64,000 bases of DNA from contig NZ_JACOPW010000001.1 in the NCBI RefSeq assembly GCF_015461845.1, forward strand, positions 1,054,001 through 1,118,000, given 5' to 3'. The stretch comes from Pseudomonas mucoides (GTDB taxonomy: Bacteria > Pseudomonadota > Gammaproteobacteria > Pseudomonadales > Pseudomonadaceae). Below, piece by piece: positions 8,753 through 17,580 of this stretch. A program made the position numbers and the translations under genes. Numbering within the stretch: the first letter of the stretch is position 1; the number at the start of each line of letters is the position of its first letter. Below the pieces are notes generated by a model, which saw only the letters and a list, made by a program, of their open reading frames with translations, did not search any database and was not told the origin of the DNA.

Positions 8753-10612
8753 ATGGCCAAACCGCCAAAAAGAGTGTCAACGTCCAATACACCTGACTCC
8801 TCGACAACACTTCCAAGGTCTTCGTCAGAAGACAGCCGGGTACGAGGAGACAATCACGCCGCAACGGTTGGCACATCGCGGGGAGACACCAATCCCGTTT
8901 CCGACGTCAACGTGCCAGGTTCGTCGCACAGTACCTTGCCTCGTCAGCCTGTCGTCGTTCACGACATGCCGGCTAACGCTACAAGCGATGCCGAGATGGC
9001 TACCCGCATGATTTCCTGGCCTCGGAACAAGGTCGACGAACTATTCAACATCGCCGACACCGGGCTTTTCATGAGCCGCCAGCAACAGCTTTACGCCGAT
9101 ATTGGAGAGGAAGGCATTTTTCTGATCAGGGCAAACGCAAGGGGCGACTACCAGGTGCCCCTTCCATTTGCCCCGGGCCAACCCGGCCCGGTCCTCACGA
9201 AGGTGCCTGGCCAGCCACAGTGGAGAATCACTCGCGAGGGCATGGCCCTTCCCATCGCAAGCGTACCCGCGAGGTCGGAAACGCTGGAGATCATTCCTCG
9301 GCACCTGGCCGACAAACTGACGCAGCCCGACGCCAACGGCATTCGTTACGACAAGCTGAAAAGAACCTATGTCGACGTGACGGAAGAAGGCGCGGTCATG
9401 GTCCGCAAAAATACGGACGGCCACTATCAGGCCTCCTCGACGAGCGAATTGATCCCTTCGGGCCCGTTACTCGAAAATATTGAAGGGATGACACTTTGGC
9501 AACGCAAGGCAACCAACACCCCAGCCTCAGACGCCGAAGATTCAGGCCCCATGCCAGGCAAGCGCCCTCGCCTGGACGAACAGGTCGAGGCGGCCAATCC
9601 CGTGGCCGATAACAACCCTCCTGCTGCCACCTTGAATGACAACCCGTATTTATGGGCCTCCTGGGGGAAAATAACCAAGCCTGATTCGGTGGAATCCATA
9701 ATGATCGGCCAACTGCATTATCCGATCGTGCCAAAGGGGCCGATGGCCGATCAGCTCCCCCTCGTTTTCATTCAACACCCGGGATTTGCGCCCTCGCGCT
9801 TCGAGGCCTTCGAGCGCATGTTGCAGGAAGCACCTTCGTTGCAACCCGTCGCCACCAGCTACCACGCCGGTACAAATACCCGGAAAGTCGACGGTGCTGC
9901 TCGGCTCTTCGAAAAAACACTGACGCAACAGGTTGCGGATGTTTACAAAGGCTTCACCGAGCCGACATCCCGCGCTGTCGCCAAGCGACTATTCGAGCTA
10001 TCCAGCGAGTCGGCGGAGTTCAACGGCAGCGGTTTGGCCCGAATGAAGCAGACCTTTCGCTACTGGGAGGGCAACTCGACACTGGGCGTGCCGCGGCTCG
10101 GCGACCCTTTGGACATGTTGCCTGTTGCGTCCGGCAATGATGGCGCCAGACGAATCGTCGAATTACACACTCCGGATTCCGTGACGCCCTTACAGCAGTT
10201 GAACTTCAACCCCGAGGGCACTCATGCCTGGCAGTTCTACGTCGAGTTGCCCAACGCGCCGGGGCGACTTTCGTTGTTGCTCGCTTCGATACTGGGCCAC
10301 AGCGGTTACAAGGTCTTTCTTCCCGCACACGTAGAGAGTGTTCAGCTCACGCCCCCAACACTGGTATTTAAAAGGCCTAATCACGACAAGGTGTACTTTT
10401 TGAAACTGGGACGTGTGGAGACCGATGCGATTGAAATCCTGCCGCCGTCCATTCCAGAGCTTGACGACCCTCTGCTGAAGACGCGAGTCGGCGCCGAAGC
10501 CCACCAGTCGCTGGTTGCCGCCGATGCGAAGGGTGATGTGGTATGGCTCATAGGCGGTGTCCAGCACCTGCTCGCTGGACGTCCTTCGGTGTTTATCATC
10601 AAGGAACGCTGA
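8753..10612 (+). CDS. Effector-like protein with an internal duplicated module
   Basis: A 619-residue soluble protein with no signal peptide. Residues 1-90 are rich in Ser, Thr, Pro and Asn and probably disordered. Two related modules follow (about 92-160 and 180-250); both share Y-x-D-V/I-x-EEG, a basic residue, N-x-x-G-x-YQ, GP-V/L-L and a closing W. A second low-complexity linker (250-310) contains GKRPRLDE at 269-276. The C-terminal 300 residues, starting near SVESIMIG and including FIQHPGFAPSRFEAFE, form an unrecognised globular region. AGGA at 8740 supports the ATG at 8753. It lies downstream of the toxin-like gene on the same strand, which suggests a functional link. Family and activity are unknown. 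Confidence 0.6.
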   Translation: MAKPPKRVSTSNTPDSSTTLPRSSSEDSRVRGDNHAATVGTSRGDTNPVSDVNVPGSSHSTLPRQPVVVHDMPANATSDAEMATRMISWPRNKVDELFNIADTGLFMSRQQQLYADIGEEGIFLIRANARGDYQVPLPFAPGQPGPVLTKVPGQPQWRITREGMALPIASVPARSETLEIIPRHLADKLTQPDANGIRYDKLKRTYVDVTEEGAVMVRKNTDGHYQASSTSELIPSGPLLENIEGMTLWQRKATNTPASDAEDSGPMPGKRPRLDEQVEAANPVADNNPPAATLNDNPYLWASWGKITKPDSVESIMIGQLHYPIVPKGPMADQLPLVFIQHPGFAPSRFEAFERMLQEAPSLQPVATSYHAGTNTRKVDGAARLFEKTLTQQVADVYKGFTEPTSRAVAKRLFELSSESAEFNGSGLARMKQTFRYWEGNSTLGVPRLGDPLDMLPVASGNDGARRIVELHTPDSVTPLQQLNFNPEGTHAWQFYVELPNAPGRLSLLLASILGHSGYKVFLPAHVESVQLTPPTLVFKRPNHDKVYFLKLGRVETDAIEILPPSIPELDDPLLKTRVGAEAHQSLVAADAKGDVVWLIGGVQHLLAGRPSVFIIKER

Positions 10613-10682
10613 TAGCGAAACGTGCGCACCTCGCCTTCCGACAGCGGGGTGCAGCCCAAAGGTATCCGTGCCGAACACAAGA

Positions 10683-10709
10683 TAAAAAAAGCCCGCAGTG
10701 TGAGCGGGC
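10683..10709 (-). terminator. Terminator of hiuH
   Basis: Read on the minus strand, GCCCGC and GCGGGC arms enclose seven bases and are followed by seven T. It lies 60 bases after the hiuH stop codon. Confidence 0.85.
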
Positions 10710-10768
10710 GAAAGACCAAAGAAGCTATATGCGCAGTCGCTTCCAGGTTGAGGCAGCTGCTTGGGGGA

Positions 10769-11122
10769 TCAGCTGCCGCGATACGTGGAATAGCTGTATG
10801 GCGAAATCAGCAGCGGCACATGGTAGTGATCCTGTTCCGCAGAGATGCCGAAACGCAGCACCACTACATCGAGAAACGCCGGCTCCGGCAACTGAACGCC
10901 ACGGGCGCGATAGTAATCGCCCGCATGGAACTGAACCTGATAGACCCCGGTGCGGTAGTCATCGCCTTGCAGCAGCGGTGCATCGACACGGCCATCGCTG
11001 TTGGTTGTCGCGCTGGCGACCAATTCCAGGTGCGAACCTTCAACGCGGTACAGCTCGACCTTGATCGAGTTGCCCGGGCAACCGTGTGCAGCGTCTAAAA
11101 CGTGTGTAGTCAAACGTCCCAT
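10769..11122 (-). CDS. hiuH: 5-hydroxyisourate hydrolase
   Basis: A 117-residue transthyretin-like enzyme that hydrolyses 5-hydroxyisourate, the product of urate oxidation, to OHCU. It starts with the family pattern LTTHVLDAAHGCPG, contains DGRVDAPLL near the middle, and ends with the diagnostic YRGS tetrapeptide. The full usual length is present. It is transcribed away from puuE; the 418-base region between them has two candidate operators. Together with PuuD, UraD, PuuE, Alc and AllA it completes the route from urate to glyoxylate. Confidence 0.96.
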   Translation of the reverse strand: MGRLTTHVLDAAHGCPGNSIKVELYRVEGSHLELVASATTNSDGRVDAPLLQGDDYRTGVYQVQFHAGDYYRARGVQLPEPAFLDVVVLRFGISAEQDHYHVPLLISPYSYSTYRGS

Positions 11123-11252
11123 TGATTCTGCGCGCCTGCCTGCGTGGAGCAGTCAGGCCTCGCACCTCCCGAAGTCAGTTGAAAAGGAGACCGCACCGAT
11201 TCGGAGCACGAATCACTGCGGCGAGCGACTGATTAAGACACTTTTAAAAAAA

Positions 11253-11264
11253 ATTGTACACAAT
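11253..11264. promoter_or_regulatory. Candidate operator ATTGTACACAAT before hiuH
   Basis: ATTGT and ACAAT arms are separated by AC, about 130 bases before the hiuH start and in an A-rich stretch. It is a close variant of the TTGTATACAA palindrome found before puuE and the purine permease. Confidence 0.5.
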
Positions 11265-11448
11265 AAAAACGACATATTTCCCGCCATGCCCGCCAGTCGG
11301 GAATCTGCGGCAAATTTATGGCCACGCCATACGATCAGCGGAGCTTCTATCCTATAGCTGACCAGTCAGGCAGGTTTCTTGCAATACCAGCTATTCATGA
11401 CAGTTCGCGAAAAATGCAGAAATTCAGGCTTACAAATCGAATATAAAG

Positions 11449-11458
11449 TTGTATACAA
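11449..11458. promoter_or_regulatory. Candidate operator TTGTATACAA before puuE
   Basis: A perfect 10-base palindrome 83 bases upstream of the puuE start, identical in its core to the site before the permease at 2428-2439. It is proposed as the binding site of a GntR-type purine catabolism regulator that is not in this window. The rest of the 11123-11540 gap shows no gene. Confidence 0.6.
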
Positions 11459-11540
11459 TCAGCCCATCGCTGTGACGCCAGCCTGTCATTTCACCGCCAG
11501 GCGCCACACAACCTGTCAACGAACAAGAAGGAAGACTGCA

Positions 11541-12467
11541 GTGAGCGCTGACTACCCACGCGACCTGATCGGTTACGGCAGTAACCCTCCTCACCCACAC
11601 TGGCCGGGCAATGCCCGCATCGCTCTGTCTTTCGTGCTCAATTACGAGGAAGGTGGCGAACGCAATATCCTGCACGGCGACAAAGAATCTGAAGCCTTCC
11701 TCTCCGAGATGGTTTCGGCGCAGCCGCTGCAAGGCGCGCGCAACATGAGCATGGAATCCCTTTACGAGTATGGCAGCCGTGCCGGCGTCTGGCGGATTCT
11801 GAAACTGTTCAAGGAATTCGATATTCCGCTGACCATCTTCGCCGTCGCCATGGCCGCCCAGCGCCACCCGGACGTGATCCGCGCGATGGTCGATGCCGGC
11901 CATGAAATCTGCAGCCACGGTTACCGCTGGATCGACTACCAGTACATGGACGAAGCGCAGGAACGCGAGCACATGCTTGAAGCGATCCGCGTCCTGACCG
12001 AAATCACCGGTGAACGCCCGCTGGGCTGGTACACCGGCCGCACCGGCCCGAACACCCGTCGCCTGGTGATGGAAGAAGGCGGTTTCCTCTACGACTGCGA
12101 CACCTACGACGACGACCTGCCCTACTGGGAACCCAACAATCCGACCGGCAAGCCGCACCTGGTGATCCCGTACACGCTGGACACCAACGACATGCGTTTT
12201 ACCCAGGTTCAGGGTTTCAACAAGGGCGACGACTTTTTTGAATACCTCAAGGACGCCTTTGACGTCCTGTACGCCGAAGGCGCCGAAGCACCGAAGATGC
12301 TGTCGATCGGCCTGCACTGCCGCCTGATCGGCCGTCCGGCGCGTCTGGCTTCGCTCAAGCGCTTTATCGAATACGCTAAAAGTCATGAACAGGTGTGGTT
12401 CAGCCGTCGCGTCGACATCGCTCGCCACTGGCACGAAACCCACCCGTACCAAGGGGCTGCCCAATGA
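11541..12467 (+). CDS. puuE: Allantoinase, polysaccharide-deacetylase family
   Basis: A 308-residue cytoplasmic enzyme that opens the allantoin ring to give allantoate. It belongs to the metal-independent PuuE type first characterised in P. fluorescens and not to the amidohydrolase type. Characteristic stretches are LSFVLNYEEGGE, GSRAGVWR, GHEICSHGYRWIDY and GLHCRLIGRPAR. The start is GTG at 11541 behind GAAGGAAG, giving the usual N-terminus SADYPRDLIGYG. Its TGA overlaps the uraD ATG, which implies translational coupling. It is the first gene of the operon that runs to the permease at 17580. Confidence 0.96.
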   Translation: MSADYPRDLIGYGSNPPHPHWPGNARIALSFVLNYEEGGERNILHGDKESEAFLSEMVSAQPLQGARNMSMESLYEYGSRAGVWRILKLFKEFDIPLTIFAVAMAAQRHPDVIRAMVDAGHEICSHGYRWIDYQYMDEAQEREHMLEAIRVLTEITGERPLGWYTGRTGPNTRRLVMEEGGFLYDCDTYDDDLPYWEPNNPTGKPHLVIPYTLDTNDMRFTQVQGFNKGDDFFEYLKDAFDVLYAEGAEAPKMLSIGLHCRLIGRPARLASLKRFIEYAKSHEQVWFSRRVDIARHWHETHPYQGAAQ

Positions 12468-12979
12468 GCACCTTTCAAACGCTGAAGCCATCGAGCCTGA
12501 GCCGCGATGCATACGTCGCCGCCTTCGCCGACATCTACGAACATTCGCCATGGGTGGCCGAAAAGGCCTTCGACCTGGGCCAGGACGCCTCGATCGACGA
12601 AATCGAAACCCTGCACCAGCGCATGAGCGACATCCTGTTGAGCGCCGATCATCAAAGCCAACTGGCCTTGATCAACGCTCACCCGGACCTGGCCGGCAAA
12701 GCCGCCGTCCAGGGCCAACTGACCGAAGCCAGCACCAACGAACAGGCTGGCGCCGGTATTCACCAATGCACGGCCGAAGAGTTCCAGCGCTTCACCGAGC
12801 TGAACGACGCCTACAAAGCCAAGTTCAAGTTTCCCTTCATCATGGCGGTAAAAGGCAGCAACCGGCATCAGATCCTCGCGGCGTTCGAAACGCGCATTCA
12901 CAACTCGGCAGAGACCGAATTCAAATGCGCGCTGGCAGAGATCAACAAGATTGCGTTGTTCCGTTTACTGACCCTATAG
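12464..12979 (+). CDS. uraD: OHCU decarboxylase
   Basis: A 171-residue enzyme that decarboxylates 2-oxo-4-hydroxy-4-carboxy-5-ureidoimidazoline to S-allantoin. The catalytic histidine lies in INAHPDLAGKA (about residue 67), and GNRHQILAAFE-like and FKFPFIMAVKG stretches typical of the family follow. Length is normal. The ATG overlaps the puuE stop codon in ATGA. Functionally it follows HiuH and precedes PuuE in the pathway, although puuE is first in the operon. Confidence 0.95.
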   Translation: MSTFQTLKPSSLSRDAYVAAFADIYEHSPWVAEKAFDLGQDASIDEIETLHQRMSDILLSADHQSQLALINAHPDLAGKAAVQGQLTEASTNEQAGAGIHQCTAEEFQRFTELNDAYKAKFKFPFIMAVKGSNRHQILAAFETRIHNSAETEFKCALAEINKIALFRLLTL

Positions 12980-13078
12980 CGAGCAGCCCTTGTAAAAAGC
13001 CCGGGCGAAATTGAACGCAGCAATCGCCCAAGGCGCTGCAAGCATCCCAAGCCAACTTATTAAAGGCAGACAAGAAGA

Positions 13079-14074
13079 ATGAAAGCTTACGCCGTACCTT
13101 TCGAGAAGTTCGTCAACCTGGCCGACGCCCGCCTGGGCACCAAAATCATCTCGGTCACCGATGACTGGTTCGCTGATGCCAACCGCCTGTTCCAGCCGAC
13201 CCCGGCTGTGTGGAAAGAAGGCGTGTTCGATGACAACGGCAAGTGGATGGACGGCTGGGAGTCGCGCCGCAAGCGCTTCGAAGGCTACGACAGCGCCGTG
13301 ATTCGCCTCGGTGTACCGGGCTCGATCAAAGGCGTGGACATCGACACTTCATTCTTCACCGGCAACTTCCCGCCGTCGGCCTCCCTGGAAGCCTGTTTCC
13401 TGGCTGAAGGCGAGCCGACTGAAAACACCCAGTGGGTTGAAGTGCTGTCGGCCGTCGAGCTGCAAGGCAACAGCCACCACTTCCACGAAATCAACAACGA
13501 TCAGGCGTTCAGCCACCTGCGTTTCAACATCTACCCGGATGGCGGCGTGGCCCGTCTGCGCGTGTACGGCGTGCCGCACCGCGACTGGTCCGCGGTGGGC
13601 GACAATGAGCAAATCGACCTGGCCGCTGCCCTGAATGGTGGCCGCGCCCTCGCCTGCTCCGACGAACACTTCGGTCGCATGAGCAACATCCTCAACCCTG
13701 GCCGTGGCATCAACATGGGCGACGGCTGGGAAACTGCACGTCGTCGTACCCCGGGCAATGACTGGGTGATTGTCGCGTTGGGCCATGCCGGTGAAGTCGA
13801 GAAAGTCATCGTCGACACCCTGCACTTCAAGGGCAACTACCCGGACACCTGCTCGATCCAGGGCGCATTCGTCAAAGGCGGCACCGACAGCCAGATCGAA
13901 ACCCAATCGTTGTTCTGGCGCGAACTGCTGCCAGCGCAGAAACTGGAAATGCACGCCGAACACACCTTCGCCGAGCAGATCAAGGCGCTGGGCCCGATCA
14001 CCCACATTCGCCTGAACGTGTTCCCGGATGGGGGTGTGAGCCGCCTGCGTATTCTCGGCAAGGTCGCTAAATAA
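13079..14074 (+). CDS. alc: Allantoicase
   Basis: A 331-residue enzyme that cleaves allantoate to ureidoglycolate and urea. It is built from two homologous halves, seen as paired motifs: GWESRRKR with a later [22 protein letters not shown] with [16 protein letters not shown], and [19 protein letters not shown] with [19 protein letters not shown]. This is the normal two-domain jelly-roll layout. The ATG at 13079 starts the family-typical [16 protein letters not shown]. The 99-base gap after uraD has no terminator, so it is probably in the same transcript. Confidence 0.96.
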   Translation: MKAYAVPFEKFVNLADARLGTKIISVTDDWFADANRLFQPTPAVWKEGVFDDNGKWMDGWESRRKRFEGYDSAVIRLGVPGSIKGVDIDTSFFTGNFPPSASLEACFLAEGEPTENTQWVEVLSAVELQGNSHHFHEINNDQAFSHLRFNIYPDGGVARLRVYGVPHRDWSAVGDNEQIDLAAALNGGRALACSDEHFGRMSNILNPGRGINMGDGWETARRRTPGNDWVIVALGHAGEVEKVIVDTLHFKGNYPDTCSIQGAFVKGGTDSQIETQSLFWRELLPAQKLEMHAEHTFAEQIKALGPITHIRLNVFPDGGVSRLRILGKVAK

Positions 14075-14085
14075 GCGCCGCCTCT

Positions 14086-14160
14086 AATCGCGGGCAAGCC
14101 CGCTCCCACAAGGAATTGTGGTGTACACACAACCTGTGGGAGCTGGCTTGCCAGCGATGA
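14086..14160. repeat. REPIN between alc and allA
   Basis: ATCGCGGGCAAGCCCGCTCC is mirrored by GGAGCTGGCTTGCCAGCGAT. The right arm has diverged. GGCAAGCC subfamily. It lies inside the putative purine operon, so it may affect mRNA stability there. Confidence 0.8.
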
Positions 14161-14198
14161 CGATAGAACCAACAACACAGAATTCGGATAAGAACAGC

Positions 14199-14702
14199 AT
14201 GCGCACACTGACGATTGAACCGCTGACCAAAGAAGCCTTCGCCCCTTTCGGTGACGTGATCGAAACCGACGGCAGCGATCACTTCATGATCAACAACGGT
14301 TCGACCATGCGCTTCCATAAACTGGCCACGGTGGAAACCGCGAAACCAGAGGACAACGCGATCATCAGCATCTTCCGCGCCGACGCGCAGGACATGCCGC
14401 TGACCGTCAGCATGCTGGAGCGTCACCCGCTGGGCAGCCAGGCGTTTATTCCGCTGCTCGGCAACCCTTTTCTGATCGTGGTCGCGCCACTTGGCGATGA
14501 ACCTGTATCAGGCTTGGTCCGCGCCTTCGTCACCAACGGCAGGCAGGGCATTAATTACCATCGCGGCGTCTGGCACCACCCGGTGCTGACGATCGAAAAG
14601 CGGGATGACTTCCTGGTGGTTGATCGCAGTGGCACAGGCAATAACTGCGATGAGCATTTTTTCAAAGAGGATGAGCGTTTGATCCTCGCCCCCCACCAAT
14701 AA
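14199..14702 (+). CDS. allA: Ureidoglycolate lyase
   Basis: A 167-residue cupin-fold enzyme that splits ureidoglycolate to glyoxylate and urea, the last step of the pathway. It shows EPLTKEAFAPFGDVIE at the N-terminus, SMLERHPLGSQAFIPL and the GINYHRGVWHHPVL motif near residues 117-130 with metal or substrate histidines. The ATG at 14199 was chosen over an upstream in-frame start that lies inside the REPIN. It is followed 50 bases later by puuD. Confidence 0.94.
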   Translation: MRTLTIEPLTKEAFAPFGDVIETDGSDHFMINNGSTMRFHKLATVETAKPEDNAIISIFRADAQDMPLTVSMLERHPLGSQAFIPLLGNPFLIVVAPLGDEPVSGLVRAFVTNGRQGINYHRGVWHHPVLTIEKRDDFLVVDRSGTGNNCDEHFFKEDERLILAPHQ

Positions 14703-14752
14703 GAGAAGGTCTGATCACTCGACAACAGAGTGACAGGCGAGAGGTAAAGACT

Positions 14753-16054
14753 GTGGAAGCACATCTGTTGGAATGGCTGAACCTGAGCGTGCGCTGGGTT
14801 CACATGATTACTGGCGTGGCCTGGATCGGTGCGTCGTTCTATTTCGTCTGGCTGGAAAACAACCTCAATCGGGTCAACCCGAAAAGTGGTCTGGCGGGCG
14901 ATCTGTGGGCGATCCACGGCGGCGGTATCTATCACCTGGAAAAATACAAACTGGCTCCACCGACCATGCCGGACAACCTGCACTGGTTCAAATGGGAAGC
15001 CTACTTCACCTGGATGTCAGGCATCGCGCTGCTGTGTGTGGTGTTCTACTCCAACCCGACGCTGTACCTGCTGGCACCGGGCAGCAGCCTGACCGGCCCT
15101 GAAGGGGTCCTGCTGGGTATCGGTTCGTTGTTCGCCGGCTGGTTCATTTACTCCTTCCTGTGCGACTCGGCCCTGGGCAAACGCCCTGCCCTGCTAGGCG
15201 CAATCCTGTTCGTGCTGATCATCGGTGCGGCCTACGGCTTCAGCAAAGTGTTCAGCGGTCGTGGCGCGTACCTGCACGTCGGCGCGATCATCGGCACCAT
15301 CATGGTCGGCAACGTGTTCCGCATCATCATGCCGGCGCAACGCGCACTGGTCGCGGCGATTGCCGAGAACCGCACGCCGGATCCGGCACTGCCAGCCAAA
15401 GGCTTGCTGCGTTCGCGTCACAACAACTACTTCACCTTGCCGGTGCTGTTCATCATGATCAGCAACCACTTCCCGAGCACCTACGGCAGCCAATACAACT
15501 GGCTGATCCTGGCCGGGATCGCGGTGCTGGCGGTGTTGGTGCGTCACTACTTCAACACCCGCCACGACAGCCACAAATTTGCCTGGACCTTGCCCGTGGC
15601 AGCGGTCGGCATGATCAGCCTGGCTTACGTCACCGGCCCTGCGCCGATGACCAGCCCGGACGTGGCCAAGGCGCCGGCGAAGATCGAATACCAACCGCTG
15701 CCGGAAACGGCTGTAGGCGGTGGCTTGAAACCCGCTGAAGCCAAACCCGCAGAAGCACCCGCCGCGGCACCGGCTCAGGCCTCTAACGCCGGCCCTGGTT
15801 TCGACAAGGTCCACAGTGTGATTCAGGAGCGTTGCGCGGTTTGCCACTCGGCCAAACCGACCAGCCCGCTGTTCAGTGCCGCCCCTGCCGGTGTGATGTT
15901 CGATACCCCCGAGCAGATCCGCCAGAACGCGCCGCGCATCCAGGCTCAGGCTGTCACCAGCCAGATCATGCCACTGGGCAACATCACGCAGATGACCCAG
16001 CAGGAACGTGACCTGATCGGTGCGTGGATTGTGCAGGGAGCCCAGACCAATTAA
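14753..16054 (+). CDS. puuD: Membrane urate oxidase with C-terminal cytochrome c domain
   Basis: A 433-residue inner-membrane protein. About eight hydrophobic helices (residues 10-300) form the urate hydroxylase domain (DUF989 type), starting EWLNLSVRWVHMITGVAWIG and including SNHFPSTYG. A proline/alanine-rich linker (about 310-345) leads to a periplasmic cytochrome c domain with CAVCH at 361-365 and an axial-ligand methionine candidate in SQIMPLGNITQM. PuuD oxidises urate to 5-hydroxyisourate and passes electrons to the respiratory chain, unlike soluble uricase, which makes hydrogen peroxide. The start is GTG at 14753 behind GCGAGAGG. Confidence 0.95.
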   Translation: MEAHLLEWLNLSVRWVHMITGVAWIGASFYFVWLENNLNRVNPKSGLAGDLWAIHGGGIYHLEKYKLAPPTMPDNLHWFKWEAYFTWMSGIALLCVVFYSNPTLYLLAPGSSLTGPEGVLLGIGSLFAGWFIYSFLCDSALGKRPALLGAILFVLIIGAAYGFSKVFSGRGAYLHVGAIIGTIMVGNVFRIIMPAQRALVAAIAENRTPDPALPAKGLLRSRHNNYFTLPVLFIMISNHFPSTYGSQYNWLILAGIAVLAVLVRHYFNTRHDSHKFAWTLPVAAVGMISLAYVTGPAPMTSPDVAKAPAKIEYQPLPETAVGGGLKPAEAKPAEAPAAAPAQASNAGPGFDKVHSVIQERCAVCHSAKPTSPLFSAAPAGVMFDTPEQIRQNAPRIQAQAVTSQIMPLGNITQMTQQERDLIGAWIVQGAQTN

Positions 16055-16067
16055 TCGTTGAAAAGCT

Positions 16068-16132
16068 TTGCGAGCAGGCTCGCTTCCACATGGGTAGTGC
16101 AATACCTGTGGGAGCGAGCCTGCTCGCGAATA
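16068..16132. repeat. REPIN between puuD and permease
   Basis: TTTGCGAGCAGGCTCGCTTCC is mirrored by GGAGCGAGCCTGCTCGCGAA with a short central spacer. GAGCAGGCTC subfamily, 14 bases after the puuD stop. Confidence 0.85.
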
Positions 16133-16221
16133 GCCGCAACGCGGTTTCCCTGATGCAAAAACAGCTGTGAGCAACCCGGCAGCTGTTCAATCACAAGAAT
16201 AAAAAAGATCCGAGGTGTTGC

Positions 16222-17580
16222 ATGTCCGAGCTATCCGAAGCGCGCATCCCCGACGCACCCGCCATTCAGCGTTTGCCCCTTTTGCAGCTGATCCTGGTCG
16301 GTCTGCAACATGTTTTGCTGATGTACGGCGGCGCCATCGCGGTGCCGCTGATCATCGGACAGGCCGCAGGCCTGAGTCGTGAAGAAATCGCCTTTCTGAT
16401 TAACGCCGACTTGCTGGTGGCCGGGATCGCGACCATCGTGCAATCGCTGGGAATCGGCCCGATGGGCATCCGCATGCCGGTGATGATGGGCGCCAGTTTC
16501 GCCGCCGTCGGCAGTATGGTTGCCATGGCCGGCATGCCCGGGATCGGTCTGCAAGGGATCTTCGGCGCGACCATCGCTGCGGGGTTCTTCGGCATGATCA
16601 TCGCGCCGTTCATGTCCAAAGTCGTGCGCTTCTTCCCGCCTCTGGTGACCGGCACGGTCATCACCTCCATCGGTTTGTCGCTGTTCCCCGTGGCCGTCAA
16701 TTGGGCTGGTGGCGGTGCGGGCGCCACACAATTCGGTTCACCTATTTACCTGACCATTGCCGCGCTGGTGCTGGGCACCATTTTGCTGGTGCACCGTTTC
16801 ATGCGCGGGTTCTGGGTCAATATTTCAGTGCTGATCGGCATGTGCCTGGGCTACGTGCTCTGCGGCCTGATCGGCATGGTCGACCTCAGCGGCATGGCGC
16901 AAGCGCCGTGGCTGCAATTCGTCACCCCGCTGCATTTCGGCATGCCCAGGTTTGAACTCGCGCCGATTTTGTCGATGTGCCTGGTGGTGGTGATCATCTT
17001 TGTCGAGTCCACCGGGATGTTCCTCGCCCTTGGCAAGATTACCGGCCAGGAAGTCTGCCCACGGATGCTGCGTCGCGGCTTGCTGTGTGATGCCGGCGCC
17101 TCGTTCTTCGCCGGGTTCTTCAACACCTTCACCCACTCCTCTTTCGCGCAGAACATCGGCCTGGTGCAGATGACCGGCGTGCGCTGCCGTTCGGTGACCA
17201 TCGTCGCCGGTGGCTTGTTGATCGTCTTGAGCCTGCTGCCCAAAGCCGCCTTCCTGGTGGCGTCGATTCCGCCAGCGGTCCTCGGCGGTGCGGCGATTGC
17301 GATGTTCGGCATGGTTGCCGCGACCGGGATCAAGATTCTTCAGGAAGCCGACATCGGTGACCGGCGGAATCAACTGTTGGTGGCCGTCAGCATCGGCATG
17401 GGGTTGATCCCGGTGGTGCGCCCCGAGTTCTTTGCCCACCTGCCGGTATGGATGAGCCCGATTACCCACAGCGGTATCGCCATGGCCACGATCAGCGCCC
17501 TGACGCTGAACCTGCTGTTCAACATTCTGGGTGGCGCCGAGCGCGCGGCCATGAACGACTGCACCGCACACACGCACTGA
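16222..17580 (+). CDS. NCS2-family urate/xanthine permease
   Basis: A 452-residue transporter of the nucleobase-ascorbate branch of NCS2, with about 12-14 membrane helices. Family marks are LVGLQHVLLMYGGAIAVPLIIG at the N-terminus and the ESTGMFLALGKITGQE region near residue 260, followed by NTFTHSSFAQNIGLVQMTGVR. Gene position directly after puuD points to urate or xanthine as substrate. The ATG at 16222 follows a short CGAGG. It belongs to a different NCS2 branch from the AzgA-type permease at 2568, so the two import different purines. Confidence 0.92.
   Translation: MSELSEARIPDAPAIQRLPLLQLILVGLQHVLLMYGGAIAVPLIIGQAAGLSREEIAFLINADLLVAGIATIVQSLGIGPMGIRMPVMMGASFAAVGSMVAMAGMPGIGLQGIFGATIAAGFFGMIIAPFMSKVVRFFPPLVTGTVITSIGLSLFPVAVNWAGGGAGATQFGSPIYLTIAALVLGTILLVHRFMRGFWVNISVLIGMCLGYVLCGLIGMVDLSGMAQAPWLQFVTPLHFGMPRFELAPILSMCLVVVIIFVESTGMFLALGKITGQEVCPRMLRRGLLCDAGASFFAGFFNTFTHSSFAQNIGLVQMTGVRCRSVTIVAGGLLIVLSLLPKAAFLVASIPPAVLGGAAIAMFGMVAATGIKILQEADIGDRRNQLLVAVSIGMGLIPVVRPEFFAHLPVWMSPITHSGIAMATISALTLNLLFNILGGAERAAMNDCTAHTH

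Noticed and set aside
14116..14132. Near-palindrome TTGTGGTGTACACACAA between alc and allA, reminiscent of the purine operator.
   Set aside because: It lies in the loop of a REPIN, is spaced differently from the three TTGTATACAA sites, and is inside an operon.
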